A stretch of 64,000 nucleotides of DNA from Isoetes taiwanensis. Its lineage: Eukaryota > Streptophyta > Lycopodiopsida > Isoetales > Isoetaceae. Positions 22,249 to 36,100 of this stretch are shown here, piece after piece (the first letter of the stretch is position 1; every line of letters begins with the position of its first letter). The stretch is taken from assembly GCA_021234155.1 (NCBI GenBank), contig JAJEKV010000013.1, positions 18,164,746 through 18,228,745 on the forward strand, in the 5' to 3' direction. A program made the translations under genes and the position numbers. The notes under the pieces were generated by a model that was given only the letters and a program-made list of their open reading frames with translations, had not been told where the DNA came from and searched no databases.

Positions 22249-24498
22249 ATGGCTAAAATTCCTCAAAAAATTCAAATTTCTCCTTTAAACACCTCGGCTA
22301 CCCTAAACTTGCAATCTTTGGCTCTTCTTCATAACTATATGCTTCTTCCTGCTGATCAGAGATCCGAGCTCCTCACACAGTTAAGTTCTTTTAATTCTGA
22401 TCCCTCCAAAGTTTGGAAATTTGGAGATTTCTCTTACTTGGTTTACTCTGCCAAAGATATGCATCATTTCAGCACCTCTCCTCCTCAATGGGACAATCTT
22501 TCTAATGATCCTCCACTGGATGCCAATGGAGCTCCTTTACAAATGGTCCCGAGGCCTGCTGCTCCATTAATCTCTGATCAGGATCTTGCTGAAGAATTCG
22601 CCTTCCAGCAATCAAGGTCTCCAGTTAACACCCAACCATTCAGAGGTATTCAACTAAATTCCCCTCTGATTTCCTCCAGAATTGATTGTCTTTCAAAATG
22701 TGATGTTATCATCAAAGTCGATTCAGTGGGATTAAGGGTTGAAAAGCTTTGGGATCATTTGCTTAGGCTTCACAAAGGGATCATCATTAACTCTATCTAT
22801 TGGCTCAACTACCCTTATCTTCTAGCTGAATGTGGCTGTGAGAGAACCTCCAATTATTTTCTTAAGCTTGGCAAATCTACCTGTGACACCTATCAGCTTA
22901 CATTTCTTAAATGGTATCCCACCTTGCCTTTGAATGAATTCAGTAAATTTCATGTTGCCTCTGTTACCATGAGTGATCTCAATCCCATCTACTGGAATGT
23001 AGACTGCTTTTCAAAAATTTTCAACTCAATTGGCACATACTTGACAACTGAATTCTCACCTTACAGACCTCCAAAATGCTTTGCTCAAATTGATATATCC
23101 AAAACTGTCCCAACTTCTATAGCTATCACTGATTACTTTGGGAAACAAATTAACTTGCAGCTTAATTAGGTTGGTTTACCAAGTATTTGCCAAAAGTGTA
23201 ACCATAGACATAATCATCTTGAACAATGTGACAACGTGGTTGTTAACACAAGTGTGAAGGAGAACATCACCAATCAGACTGGTCTCCCTCAAGTCAAATC
23301 AATCTCAGGGAATCAGGAAAATAGGCAATCCACTCCTTGGAAAAGAATTAATGGGAGTCAGAAGAGAATCTCTAAGCAAAGAGAACTAAAAGCTAGGGAA
23401 GTTTCTCCCAAGGGTCTTGATGCTGCTCTACCTCAAAATTTCTCATATGCTCTTGACAGTCAGTCAAAGGTCAAGATTCTCAACAAAGGCATTCTTATAA
23501 AAGAAAATTCTGCAGCTCCACAAAATAACACAGGTGGTTCTGACACAAGCAAGAATTCCTTATATAATAGATCAGATTCTCTGAATTCTAGATTACTGAA
23601 AGAAAAGATGCCTTTGACTACAAAGAATTTTGATCTTCACGGTACTTTGAAGAATATTCTCAGCCATTCTAATTCAAAACGAGAAATATCAACAATTAAA
23701 ATATCGCCACTTTACGTAAATGGCAAGAAAAACTTTATTTCAAGATATTCTACAGGTACATCTTCAGATACAGATTATGAAGTTCCATTAATTATGGAAG
23801 GAAATACCAATATTTCTACTGATAAACAATGTAATTACACTATCAAGCTGGATAGCCAAATCAAAAACACAAGCTAGTATGGCAAAAGCAAATCTGACAA
23901 ATCTGGAATTTAAGTTTTGTCAATGTCTTCTGAGGAGGATCATGATATTATTTGCTCCAACAACTTCAGTGTTCTTGCAGACCTAAATGAAGACTACTTG
24001 GATGGTAATTTGGAATCAAACTTGGATCCAAATTTGTTCCCAAATAAGACTGTTCACCCCCCAGACCCTTCTCATATTATTTCCAAGAAAATTGATCTCC
24101 CCGAACCTTCAATTGCTCAATTACCTCAAGTTGACCTTATTGACCTCTCTCCCTCTTTTTCCACTGAACCAAATATCCTTCCTTGCCATAAACAGGATGA
24201 GATTATTTCCCCATACACTGAATCTTTGTTAAAAGAGTTAATTGTACCATCAGTTGGATATGAGGTTACAATCTCAACAGATCAGGCATATCAAACAAAA
24301 ATGGAAAATTTGAAAAGTTTTTTGGACAAAGAACCAGCAAAGGTTTCAGATTCAGCATGTGACAATCATATAAGCCAGGAGTTACTTATGGACACTTTCG
24401 AATATCTGAAAACAATCCTGCCTCAAGGAATTCTGAAGAAATTCAACATCAGAATATGCAGACTCAACTTTGTTCCAGGCAAGATCTTTCCTCTATAG
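22249..24498 (+). pseudogene. LINE ORF1 (RNA-binding nucleic-acid chaperone), in-frame stops
   Basis: One frame runs from ATG at 22,249 to 24,498 with stops at 23,167, 23,875 and 23,911. Residues 150-300 follow the plant LINE ORF1 pattern: a W-containing beta region (WYPTLPLNEF), NVDCFSKIFNSIGTYL, and FAQIDISKTVP. Just after the first stop comes ICQKCNHRHNHLEQC, a zinc-knuckle-like Cys/His cluster with slightly off spacing. The remainder is the low-complexity, Asn/Ser-rich linker usual after this domain. A shifted frame continues to 24,836. ORF1 protein would bind LINE RNA in the ribonucleoprotein. The stops show it is not made as one protein. Confidence 0.75.
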
Positions 24499-24982
24499 AC
24501 TTTAATTCCTTTCATTCTCAAGGTAAAAGCAAGTTTAATGCTATTAACTCTTGTGATAATTCTGAGTTAAATCCTAATATGGTTTCTTCTGATCCTAAAG
24601 CTTGCTGTAACTCTAAATTTTGGACTTGTCCTCATGCTACTAATACTGAATCTGACACTGATCTGGAAAAAGAAAATCTATGCCCTCAAGGTAACATATC
24701 TACTGATTCTTGGGATGATGATTCCTATTTAATCAATAATTCTATTCATACAACTCTGATAACCCGCAAAGGTAATCGATCACTTCTTCTACTTCTATTT
24801 CTCAAAGAAGACATAATAAAAGGAAAAAGAAATTGAAATCAGGCAAGCTCAAAGGGACCTCATATCTCTCAAGTACTCCAGCTGCTAATACAAGAAATAG
24901 CTTGAGAAGGATCACTAGGAGCCACTGCTCTTAATTTGTCTTTGGATCTGTCCTCCTCGACTTTATCTCCCTATCTTTCTTA

Positions 24983-27900
24983 ATGAAGATTCTCTCTTGG
25001 AATCTCAGGGGAATCAAAGGCCCTCTTAAGAGGAGAAGGGCAATTTCTCAAATCAGATCCTACAACTCAAGATATCATTCTTCTTGGGAGCTCGGGCTCC
25101 CAAACTTTGAGTGCTCAATCTTGGTGATTGGATTGGTCAAAGCTACTCCTCAATTTGATTGAGGCCTCGCACATTATCACAGGTATTTGTATTATTTGGA
25201 GGAATTTCATTCATGAAAATGTTTACAATAGTCCTTGCAGAACTTGGCAGTCTGTCATTCTTAAGCATGGTGATCTCTCCTTTGGTATTATCAACATCTA
25301 TGCCTCCACTGATTCTAGAGCTCGAGAAAAAACTTGGCTGGAACTCAATACATGGCTTCTCTCTCAAACCTGTCAAACATGGATTTTAGGTTTCAACAAT
25401 ACCCCTACTTGGGATCTTAAATGTGGCAAGAATCTTAACATGTTTGTTTCTGAGAGGACCAACTGGGATTATTTTCTGGATCAACATCTTTTTAATTATA
25501 TCCCCTCATCTACTGCAAGATTTACCTGGCCCAATAAGCAAACTGGAAATGCTAGAGTATTCTGCACCCTAGACAGATTCTATATAAATAATATTTCTAA
25601 TTCTTTCTGGGATAATTGTGTAGTTTTTTTTTTTTTTTTTTTTTTTGAAGAAATGGCAGATTTTTGTATTCATTAGATCATGAAATACATTAGGCTAGCT
25701 ATATAGTAGTAGCTAGTATAAAAAAGTAGTACCTCTCCTTTATAATATAGGAGTATGTAGTTACTGTTAAACAAAAACCTCATAGGCACTCGCCTTGAGT
25801 TTTGCAAAATATCTAACTTAATATAGACTATAAATAGAAGTCCCAATAAAAGATAAAAGATAAGTACTAAACTGTTTTAGTATCAGACTGTTTTATGCTG
25901 TTGCAAATAAAGAGTCCTGAGGTTGGCTTTTAAGACATGTCGACCTCTGCCTGCATAAGATCATCAACGGTGAACTCAGCAATAACCTGTCTCCCAAAGA
26001 TCTGCAACCAATCATCCAGCTCCTGTTGTTCAGTAGACTCATTGCTATTTCAATCCTCTGTCCTTGTTCCTTCTCGTACAATTTTTTGAAGATAGGTTTC
26101 AGTGTATTGTGTTCCCACACAGCCTCAGTTTTCAGAATCCTCTTGACTACCTTTGTGTAGTTTTCAGTGATGAATCCACATCTATATCTGACCACCAACC
26201 TCAATTCTTGTCTACCAAGCATAATATTATCATGAAAAGGTCAGGAAATATCCCCTTCAAGCTAAATTGTTCTCTTCTTGACTCTGACACATTCACTGCT
26301 GAATTTACATCATTCTACAATTCCTTGCCAAGAGTGAGAGCAGAAAACTCCATGAAAGCCTTTTATTCTAATATCAAGCTCTCTAAATCTTGGATAAAAA
26401 GCTGGTCCAAGAATCTTCATGACTCCAAAATTGCTGAGAAGAACAATTATCTCCAGAGAATGAAAGAAGTAAGATTAAATCTCCAAACTGATCCTTTGAA
26501 TTCTAATCTCCATAGGCTAGAGGAAAATCTTGAAATGTCCATTAGAGCTATAGAAGAACATGATGCCAAAGGTGCTGTTATCAGGAGTAAACTTAAATAC
26601 CATTCTTGTATGGACAGCAGTAATTCAAAAATTTTCTACAAGGTGGCCAAAAATAGGATCCTGAAAACCCAGTTATCTCATATTGTCAAGGATGATGGAT
26701 CCTCAATCTCAGATCATTCTGATATCTCCAATTTCTTCCATGACAAGTATAAGGATATCTTTGCTAAGCCATCTGATAATATTGCTCAATCTATCTAGGG
26801 AAATAATTTCAAAGACTTCTTGAGCAATCTGCCAAACACATATCCTATTTCCACTTCTCCTGACATTGAGAATCTCCCTCCGAAGGCGAGAAAATTCTAC
26901 TATACAATCTCTTGGGAAAAAAAAAAGCCACAGGTCTGATGGTGCGCCTATTGAATTCTACATTAAATTTTGGGATATCATTAAATGGACTGTTGCACAT
27001 GATTCATGGTTTTTGGAATCTCAATCACTTACATCCCTCTATCTGCTCTGGATTTATCACCATGATCCCAAAAGTTGACAACCCTTCCAAATTTATTCAC
27101 TGGAGGCCTATTTCCTTAACTAATTCTTCCTATAAGATCTGTGCTAAAATAGTTGCCAAATCTTGAGAAAGTTATCAGCTCATGCCAATACGCTTTCCTC
27201 CCTAATAGATTTATTCTTGATAACTATATTGCGACTATGGAGGGTCTTCACTTTGAATTCCTTGACTAAACAGCAATTGCATTTTGTTAAAGCCGGATTT
27301 CTCCAAAGCATTCGATCTTGTCGGATGGGGACTTCCTAGAATTTGCCTTAATTAAGCTTGGCTATCTCCGAAAGATTATTAAGCTCATTATTGGTCTCAA
27401 TCAAAGATCTCAATATGCCATCTTAATAAATGGATCTCCTCTAAATTCTTCCCTTTGGCAGAGGTGTTAGGGGTGTCCATTAGCTCCTATATTTATTTAT
27501 TGCGGTGGTGAAATGCTTACCTTTGCCATTCACTATTACCGAGAATGCATGCAATCTACATGGTCTCACTCTTCGACGACAATTCAACACTCACTATATC
27601 TCAATATGCGATGATACCTTCATTTGTTAAAAAATGATCCAATAAACATTGATTCTTTCTTCGGGATCATTGACTCTTTCGATCTTTGCCGGGGTTTATT
27701 TAAAACGAGGGGACAAGTGTGTCATAATTGGGGATATTTCGTGGATAGCATCTCCGGAATTAAATGCATTCATTCAAATGACTCTACCAAACTTTTGGCA
27801 TGCCCCCTATCCTCGAATCCATCTATTAAAGGTCTTTGGTCCCCAATTATTTCTGGATCAAGAAGAAGTTGTCAAATTATGGTTCTTGTCTTTCCTTAGT

Positions 27901-29716
27901 AGCTAGCGAACTATCATTGCCAACTTTCGGCCATTACCCGACTCCACATCTATTTTCATCTCAGCCCTCCTTGCCCCCAAAAATCTATCTATCAACAACT
28001 TGAAAGGATTATCGGGAATTTTATCCGGGGCAAACATCATATGGTAAATTGGAAATCTGTTTCTAAAAAGTAAAATTCATGGGGGGGCTTGGTTGCAAAA
28101 TCTTCTTCTCCAAGGTTATGCATTAGCGGTAAGTATGTATGGAGATCCCTGTTTCAATCAAATAACCACTCAATATTTATTAAACACGGCTATCTTTGTA
28201 GTTTTATAAAGGGCATCCCTCTGTGTCTCATCACCGCCTTCTTCGCGCCTTCTTCAATCTTTCTCGGCTCCAACACATCTCCTCCTGATGAGAACATTAT
28301 TCTAGCCCTGGAACCTATCTCATAGAGCCTTCAAACATGTTGACCTTCAAGCTTGCCATCTTAGATCTCTATTTTTACGGAATCCGCTTTATCCAATGAT
28401 ACTTCATCCCTCCGGCTATAATTCATCCTAGAATTTACAAGAAATGGAGTGAATTCAATTTCCTCACTTTGGGGATCTCGAGAGTCAACAACGGATGGAT
28501 CACTTGGACCCGCCTTCAAGAAAATTAGGGGAACAATTTCGTCCGGAATCTTTTCAAGCATATCTTTTTCGGAAAATTAATGAATCTAATTTAGACTCTA
28601 ATTCCATTTCCTCTCATGATTGGACCTTGAACAACAAACATACATACAAAAAGTTTCCCGATATACAAATTTAGAGTAAATCTGATTCAGCTTCCAAAGC
28701 TAAAATTTCCCGGAATATCTCCACTGACATCGAGCATAAATTGTTTCAAAGTGTTTGGAAATCCTTCTTATCTCCAAAGGTCAAATACTTTATTTGGCTT
28801 ATTGCAAATGGTAGTGTTCCAAACCTTCAATCTCTTGCCAGACATCAGTCTAGAAATGCAGTTCCTATTGATTCTCATTGTCCCTTGCAATGTAATGAAA
28901 TTGAAGATTTGAATCATATTTCTTATGTCCCAAGTTAAATTCCTTTTTTGCCTTTGTTTCCTCGCCAGAATTTACAATTCCCAAGCCCAATTGCCTTCTA
29001 AATTCCCTTCTAAATGATGATGCTTTTATTAACTCTTTAAATTTTATAGCATTATGGAACATTTGGAAACATAGGAATAGATGCTTACATGGCAAGCATT
29101 CAGTTTCATGTACCTGGATCAAATTGCATTTTATTTATGATCTAGAGCTGTCAGCCACTTATAACAAAAGGGAAACACATTTCGAGGAGAGATGGAATCA
29201 TTTGGGAGTCTTCAATGGTCACTTTAATTTGTTTAGATTACATTGTCATGATGAATTTGCTAACAGTGACATTTTATCTATCAGATTACATGATCAATTC
29301 AGGAGGGATCTAGAACATGAATATCAGATTTATGTTGAACAGCTGATGGACAATGATATTGAATCTTTGGACAGGTCTAGTTAGGGGCAGAACTGAGGTG
29401 GACATCCTTGATATTCCTGATAGTGAGCTTGATTGGACCATTGAATTCTGCAGAGGCACTTATCTAATGCATGAGTTATGGTGGTTCTTAGATAGATTTG
29501 GCAAAACAACATGTCGAAAGGCGGTTTGATTTCTACAGGGGATGCTACTATTATCATAGAGGAATGGCAGATGCTTATGGTTCTCTCATCCTTATGAGGG
29601 CCACTATTAACTCTGATACTCTGATTCAGGAACTTAACTGGGGGAACAATCGAATCCTCATCATTAAGCCAGATTACCCAGCTCATTTCAACTATCTTAA
29701 CTTTTACCATTTTTAA
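24983..29716 (+). pseudogene. LINE ORF2 (endonuclease-reverse transcriptase), multiply broken
   Basis: Starts MKILSWNLRGIKGPLKRRR, the classical N-terminus of the L1 APE-like endonuclease. Further endonuclease landmarks: FGIINIYAST, a decayed GFNNTPTWD (normally GDFN), and SDHQPQF at 26,183, which is separated from the first part by the retrocopy. The reverse transcriptase follows: IPKVDNPSKFIHWRPISL (about 27,065-27,120), QYAFLPNRFILDNYI (about 27,190), GCPLAPIF (about 27,475) and LFDDN at the catalytic position (about 27,575) where YADD is usual. The C-terminal zf-RVT-like region is at 28,741-28,938 (KVKYFIWLIANGSVPNLQSL, then C-P-L-Q-C). Frames change repeatedly, so the enzyme is dead. Confidence 0.8.
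25628..26152 (-). mobile_element. Retrocopy of an mRNA 3' end inserted in LINE ORF2
   Basis: A 525-bp insertion flanked by the 12-bp target duplication TTGTGTAGTTTT (25,616-25,627 and 26,153-26,164). Read on the minus strand it ends in a run of about 20 A. Before that lie about 270 bases of AT-rich 3' UTR and a coding-like C-terminus: QQELDDWLQIFGRQVIAEF then TVDDLMQAEVDMS and stop. Further upstream, after a one-base shift, is KKLYEKEQGQRIEIA. Removing insert and one duplicate restores the LINE frame through CVVFSDESTSISDHQP. The source gene is not recognised. This is a 5'-truncated processed pseudogene mobilised by LINE machinery. Confidence 0.8.
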
Positions 29717-30079
29717 CTTAGCCTTCCCAATCCTATCTTCTACCACTTTCCTTTTGTCTATCTTTTGGCTCCATAATTTACCATCTAAGCATCCTCTCAT
29801 GGTTTGAAATCCACTTGAATCTCGACTATCGGTTCTATTGCAGGTCTTCTATTATTCAAGCGTGGTTTTATCATGTTTTACCTTCATATCACTATTTCAC
29901 TCACTGTTGCTCCAGCAGACTCTTTGTGGATCCTCAATCCACATCTATGTTATAATTATTGTAATTACTGCTATTACCTACAGTTCTTTTGTCATGTTCC
30001 CACATTGACAATGAACTTTATTGTACTTTTCTTCTATAATTAATGGAAAAAACTTCATTCTCTCAAAAAAAAAAAAAAA

Positions 30080-30494
30080 CCCGTCACCAACTAGCATACG
30101 CTAGACCAGCATCTACCTCGGTCAATCCCTTGGTAGTATTATCATCCTACTATCTAAACTGAACAAGCCAGTCTAGACTAGTACCTCTTTTTCCAAAGCC
30201 TAAATAATTTGAAGACCATTGATAACTGACTACAACTTAAAGCATATGCCTGATGAGACTGAAACTCTTTTCCATATATTTAGACTGAGCCAAAAAGAAG
30301 AACTACATCTTTTAGACCTTTATCAACGTGTCACATCATATCTTGAATCATGTCATCTTTACGGATGAAATTAGATCATTCACCCTAAATACCTTCAATC
30401 ATATTTCATGTTTGAAATACAGAAGTATAAAAGCATTCTAGAAATGAAAGTTGACAATAATAACCGGTTTTGACTCTGTTTTACGTCATTAAGA
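30080..30494. other. Spacer between two LINEs, no gene recognised
   Basis: About 415 bases of AT-rich DNA lie between the poly-A end of the plus-strand LINE and the poly-T end of the minus-strand LINE. No feature seen. Confidence 0.5.
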
Positions 30495-33190
30495 TTTTTT
30501 TTTTTTTTTTTTTGAAGGACGAAAGCCAAAAAGTTTATTAATCGAGGAAAAAAGTACAAAATTTACATGTCTCATCTAACCGTGTAAGCACAGAGATGCC
30601 ATGGGAACACGAGCACGGAGCACAATGTACTTTACCCGTAATAGGAGACTAATGATAAGAATCAATTCAAGATATTGCCCGAATCCGATTATCGTTCCAC
30701 CGGTTTGTCAAAGGGGAAGAACACTTCGTGAGGGTCAATATCTTTTTCAGGCCACTATAATAACACTGCGGTAAAAAAATAAATGCCAACGGAACCAAGA
30801 TGAAATGCCCTTTGTTTAGCCGGAGGCCATGCGTTGGGATAGGGCGCCAAAGAATGCATCGGCCATCAATGTCTTATATTAAACAAACCTTTTTAGCCGA
30901 CCATCTTTGGGTTGAACCTCGGGACAATCAAAGCGACAATGCTCAAGAGTCTCAACGTCCGAAGGCTCCTCCCATCACTATGGGGATATGCGAGGGATCA
31001 TAAAGCGATGCCGAAGGCATGTCCCATGGACTTGTGGATAACACGCCACCCTACGGAGTATAGAGACTTTAGGTTGGAGCAACCTATCCCAAAGCCATCG
31101 CCATATTTCGACACAAAGTGGGTTGTGGAACATGTAGGTGCCACCCATCTGGCAACCAAGGGGTTGTGGTGCTAAAAAGAAGGCTTTATTCGATCGACAA
31201 ATTGCTTGCCTTTTGTGAATATTTTCATGAAATGATTTCATGGCACCCCTTCGAAGACCAACTTGCACTATGAGAGGCAAATTTTCATGCAACCTTCTCC
31301 CATAGAGATACATCCCAACGAGAGGCCTCGGACTTTGCCTGAAATTCAAAGCCAAGACAAGAAAACCCTCCTCATACCATGCTTTAAATAGAGACAACAC
31401 CGCAAGAACCCATCATCCTCTGTGTAGGGGATGAACCGGCTGCCAATGGAGTCTTGTGGGGAGAAGGCGGTGGTGCCACCACCATGGTCTCCATAGGGTG
31501 TGGATAGAGGGCAAGGCCGAAGAAAAGATGTCCGATCTGCCTCCCATTCTTTGCCAACAAGCCACGCTTTCCCGAGAAGCATGAAGGAAAAAGGCTCAAG
31601 TCCAAAATAAGGCCCAATTTAGGACTGGTTTGACGACCTTCTTGCCTAGAGGGACATGCGAGTGACCAAACTTGTCTAAGAAGGAACGTGAACCGAGTCA
31701 TCCTCACCATTCGAGTCTCAAAATGAACTTTGAAATAAGCACTTTGCTCTGCAGAAAGAAGTCCATCATACCCGGACCATCGCCCATTTTGGAAGGATGC
31801 GCCGACCAAGCCACCTTAACCATTAGACCTTCCATCCCCGATTCCTTAAATAAAGTTCGAACTATTGCAATAAGCTCAATGCACTTTGATTCGTGGTGCT
31901 AGCAAGATGGGATGCCATATAAACATGGGTACTACTAAGGACCGAATTTGGGCCTTTGTAATTTTACACTGCAAGAGACAACTTAGCAAAGTGGACCACC
32001 GAACAAGTGCTTCTCCAAACCCCTAATGATCTCCTCCCATGCAGCCCCCATGGTAACATGGATACCAACCGGAATCCCCAACAACTTGATGGCCTGTCCA
32101 TAAGTAATTTCCATGGATAATCGTTGAACACATGCGAACCGGATTATCCAATGTCCACAAAAATGTACATGCCTTGCCACCCACAAGAACAGGAAGCGAT
32201 GGAAAAGTGTCTAAAAAGCATTTTGGCAGCAACAAGATTTTCATCATTAGCGACTAGGAAGAGGAATGTCGTCACCGCATATTGATTGCAAACCTCTTGT
32301 GTGCGTTCTCCATTGAGACCATGGAGAAGTCCCTACGTGTCGTTGCAATGGTGAATAAGCTGTGACAAAGCCCTGCAACAATTGTGAAAACAATGGTGCT
32401 AAAGGGCATCCTAGCGAATACCACGACCAAGTGAAAGGCATGTGACGACTCACCATGGAGCAGGCGACGGTCGCCCCGCGTAGATATCTTCGACTTCATA
32501 ATATCGAGCGTGAATTGTTCCCCAAATCCCAATCTTAGCATACAACTTCGCATGAATTCCCGGTGACAAGTCATAAGCTTTTGCAAAATCAAAAGCTTAA
32601 GATATACAACCGGAAGGTTTTGCCCTACGTGCCCAATAAAATTCCCTCATAGCGCGGCGGCAACATTATTCAAAATGCCACCCGTTTGGAAGAAAAATCC
32701 ATGCGGGTTGTTGAGATGGACTTCTGCCAAGATGTCCTTTACCCGGCTGCAAAGCCTTGGAGAAGATCTTATATACGGATGACGCCAATCGAAATAGTCT
32801 GAGGATCCTTGACCTTGGGGATGAGTGAGATGGCACCTGTGTTTTAGAATTCTATCCAACGCGGGGACCTCTTTTTTTAAAGTCCGGAAAAGCATCATAC
32901 ACATATCTTAAAGCATTCCCAATACTCTTTTCCAACTCAATTGGCAAACCATCCAAAAACGGGCATTTGCCTCTTTTCGACCTCAAAGACTCCATGATTT
33001 TAAATCGTCACCGGTCATAACCACCTCTCTATTGACTTCATGTTGCTCACCGTAGATGATGGGGAAAATCCTAGATAAAACAGCATCTTGCATTTCTGAT
33101 TGAAAGGGAAGATGCTTCTCAGCAAAAAATGTCTGCTGACACCAAGCTTGTTTCCCAGCTACAGCTATAGTCTCTTTTCGAAATCTCCAT
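30495..33190 (-). mobile_element. Second L1-type LINE, minus strand, ORF2 remnant with poly-A end
   Basis: A run of 19 T at 30,495-30,513 is the poly-A tail in reverse. Going upstream on the minus strand the ORF2 remnant reads: ETLEHCRFDCP near 30,920 (zf-RVT-like end), LLGIPVGIHVTMGAAWEE (about 32,090-32,035), an ICGDD at the RT catalytic position (about 32,270), a decayed GxRQ segment followed by APLFSQLLQ (about 32,400), DFAKAYD (about 32,590 with a shift), a broken IPKVKDPQ region (about 32,810), GKCPFLDGLPIELEKS (about 32,965-32,920) and AEKHLPFQSEMQDAVLSR (about 33,125). The order matches an L1-clade RT domain. The frame changes at nearly every motif. ORF1 and endonuclease are not recognised upstream, so it is probably 5'-truncated. 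Confidence 0.72.
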
Positions 33191-36100
33191 CATTCTTGAA
33201 GCCTAGTCCAACTACAAAAGCAAAGGGAACAATGGGAAGAAAATCCCGCACTGCGATGTCAATCAAGACTCGTTAGCCGCGTAAAAGCAGATCAGGCAAG
33301 GGCCAAAAGGTACATTGGGATTTTCAGCTCTTCGCTGATTACCCATTGTGCCTTTTGCCCTGCCACTTAGAAAAAGCTAAAAGAATGAAAGGAGAAAAAA
33401 GCAACTGCGTAGACTCGTCCAATAAAAAATACAATGGCAAATTGACTTAGCTAAATTCTATGCCATTTCAGAAATATTTATGCATTTGCATATTAAATGA
33501 TGCCATCATGAGTATATAGGCCATCGAATCAGCTTATATCAATCTATCAAGATTTTTGAGTCTGGTACACTCAGCACCATCATCACACCATATGCACAAA
33601 CCTGTTCATAAAGATTACGTGACAATTTGAATATCCTCCCATGTAAGAGCAATGATAAGTCCATAAGACTTGTATAAGTAAAGGGTATTTTGCTGTAAGC
33701 TCATGTCACATGGACTTGGAAACAAATTTAACCTAAAAGTTCAGCTTGTAACATACTGCTGTAAGCAGAGATGCGAAGAAATAGAAGTATTATGGATGCA
33801 TTTTCCAGTATAAAGTCAAGTAACTGCATGCTAGAGTTTTATCTAACAACCAAAGCAGTAAGAAAATAGAAGGCTTTACTTAGCAAATCAATTGCATTCT
33901 CTGTATACATTTAGAAGACTGACTCCAAAAATATTTCATAAAACCTGAATGATTCTGGAAGTTGTCACTATGGGCAGTTGCAAGTCCTTCATGCAATTCG
34001 AACTGGAACTATGCTATACATGGCATCTGCACAGTCCTCCAAGCTTTCGCCTTGGATCTCTAGATGGTGAAGAAAAGCTGTCCAAAAAACTGGCTCTTCA
34101 TTTGAAGCGATAACCAGCTTATCGGCAAAAAACGTAGCTTATCCAGGCTTCTGTATTATGGAAAATTGGCTTTCATAACATGACCCAGAACTTGCTAAAG
34201 AACATGCTAAAGATCTGGCATAAGACTCATGCATCCCAACTTCGTACTTCCAAGGCATGAACTGTAGCTATAGAGTACAGTATTTCAGAGTTCTTTTTGG
34301 ATTGAAGTATTGCTACCAGAGAAGACATGAAGCAACAAAGCCTACTGCAAGAGAAGACATGAATCCGTGAGCCCATATTTGGGGCATATGTTTCGAGTCC
34401 TTGGAGATCCGGACTGGCTGTTGCATGTAGCCGCTCAAAACTAGGGCATCAGAGAAACTCTAAGACTTGCGTTTTCCGTTCAACCATTCCAGCTTTTCCC
34501 TAATACCTATTCTGGTCAAAGCACACTGCAAACTTGCAGCAAAAATTAAATTCAAAGCACCATTATAAATTTTGGCTGCCATTATTTATACCCATAGGGC
34601 TATCTTCACCATGTTGTACATAACCATAGCCAGTATTCCTTAGAAAGCCAAAGGAGAAACTTTCTATTAATATCAATCTATGCTCCATTCGAATATATCT
34701 ACCATGGTTTGAAAATACATCCGTATTTATCTAAAGAAGAACATTGCATTGTGTATCAAATAACTCCAATTGGTCCAAGTCTGGAATTTCTTAGGTCTCA
34801 ATTGCCTTAATGTGACCAAGGAACGTCCTAGTTCCAGCTTTTTGTCATAATTTTATTGCCATCACTTTGGCTCTAGCCAACACTTGGCTTACTCAAAAGC
34901 GTATATCCCACTGATCATAATTGCACACCATGTATCATTGCCATACAGTCTCCTAATGGATATTTGCTTTAGAATTGACAACAAAAAGACAAACATGCCT
35001 TGCTCAGTTGCCCATAATTGCAATAAAAAAAATAAATAAATAAATAAATAAATATTTCAGGCAAAAAAAAAAAACCAAAAATAATTACATTTGGCATCAG
35101 AAAGAGGGTTCTGGTGTGGACGCATGGGGATTGTTAGGAGCTCTAAATTCCAGGTTGTGGTCAGCGGCCAAATTTGGGCAGAAGCTTTGCTTTAGAGAGT
35201 CGCCTTCCAGGCCTCCAAAATTGTGGGCTATTTATCATATTTGGAAGCCCAAGTTCTGATTGATTCGGCCATTACACAGGGTTATAGAATCGGCTTCTGA
35301 GGAATTTTTTTCTGGGTATTCTTGCCCTCTTTGGTACTGGGATTTAGCTTCTTGAATCCTAATTGTGGAGCAACTCGTTTAGAATTTTGCACGCATCCAC
35401 GCAAAATCGGGGTAATCAACACTAATTGAGAGCTTTGGGGTGCTAAAATTTAAATGGAAACTAGTTAAGGCTTGCCAGGGCTAGTTTGAAGAATCAGCCC
35501 CCTCTATTATAGAATCCAAGCTTGTGCAACGGATTGAAGCAGATGGCCCTTCCCATTGAGCGAATCGGCCCCCCTGGCGCTGAGTACAGGAAAAAATACC
35601 AAAAATCTTGTGTAGTTTGTCTTATCACAGGCGTGGGGAGGGAGGCGGATTAGTTCAATGGAGGGACTCTACTGTAACTTTCCAGGCGGATACACTGATA
35701 GAGGGGGGCAGTTCAACCTCCCCCGTGAGCCAAACCCAAACAATTTAGTTTGGGAATTTCACTTCTTGAATTCTAGTTGTGGAACAGCTCTTTTAGAGTT
35801 TGATACGCATCTTGTCGTAGTCATTTGTCTCTAAATTCAAACTCTTTATTTGTTCTGGATTTGTATGGAATTAATTCTTTGTCAGTCAATTCAATTCAAG
35901 TCTTTGGATTGATTAAACAATTCCAGGTTCTTCACGCTTCCGATTTGCATGACATGGGTCCAAAGGATTAGTTCTATAAATTTGACGTCGGACTTCATTT
36001 GAAGCCCTGGCTATGCCCTGAGCACGCCCGCTCTGCACCAAAATTCCTGAGCAGCGGCTCAATTTCCGTCCTGACCCAGCTCTTCAAAGGCAAGCCGGAG

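Larger units (their letters stand above)
21996..30079 (+). mobile_element. L1-type LINE with ORF1, ORF2 and poly-A tail, decayed
   Basis: A near full-length plant L1-clade non-LTR retrotransposon. After a 5' UTR of about 250 bp come ORF1 (22,249 on), ORF2 (24,983 on: endonuclease, reverse transcriptase, C-terminal zf-RVT-like region) and a 3' UTR closing with a 14-A tail (30,066-30,079). The text just after the tail, CCCGTC, also occurs at 21,995-22,000 where homology to copy B stops, a possible short target duplication. Both frames carry several stops and shifts. The RT region at 27.2-27.4 kb breaks at single G insertions. A younger retrocopy splits the endonuclease end at 25,628. Confidence 0.85.
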
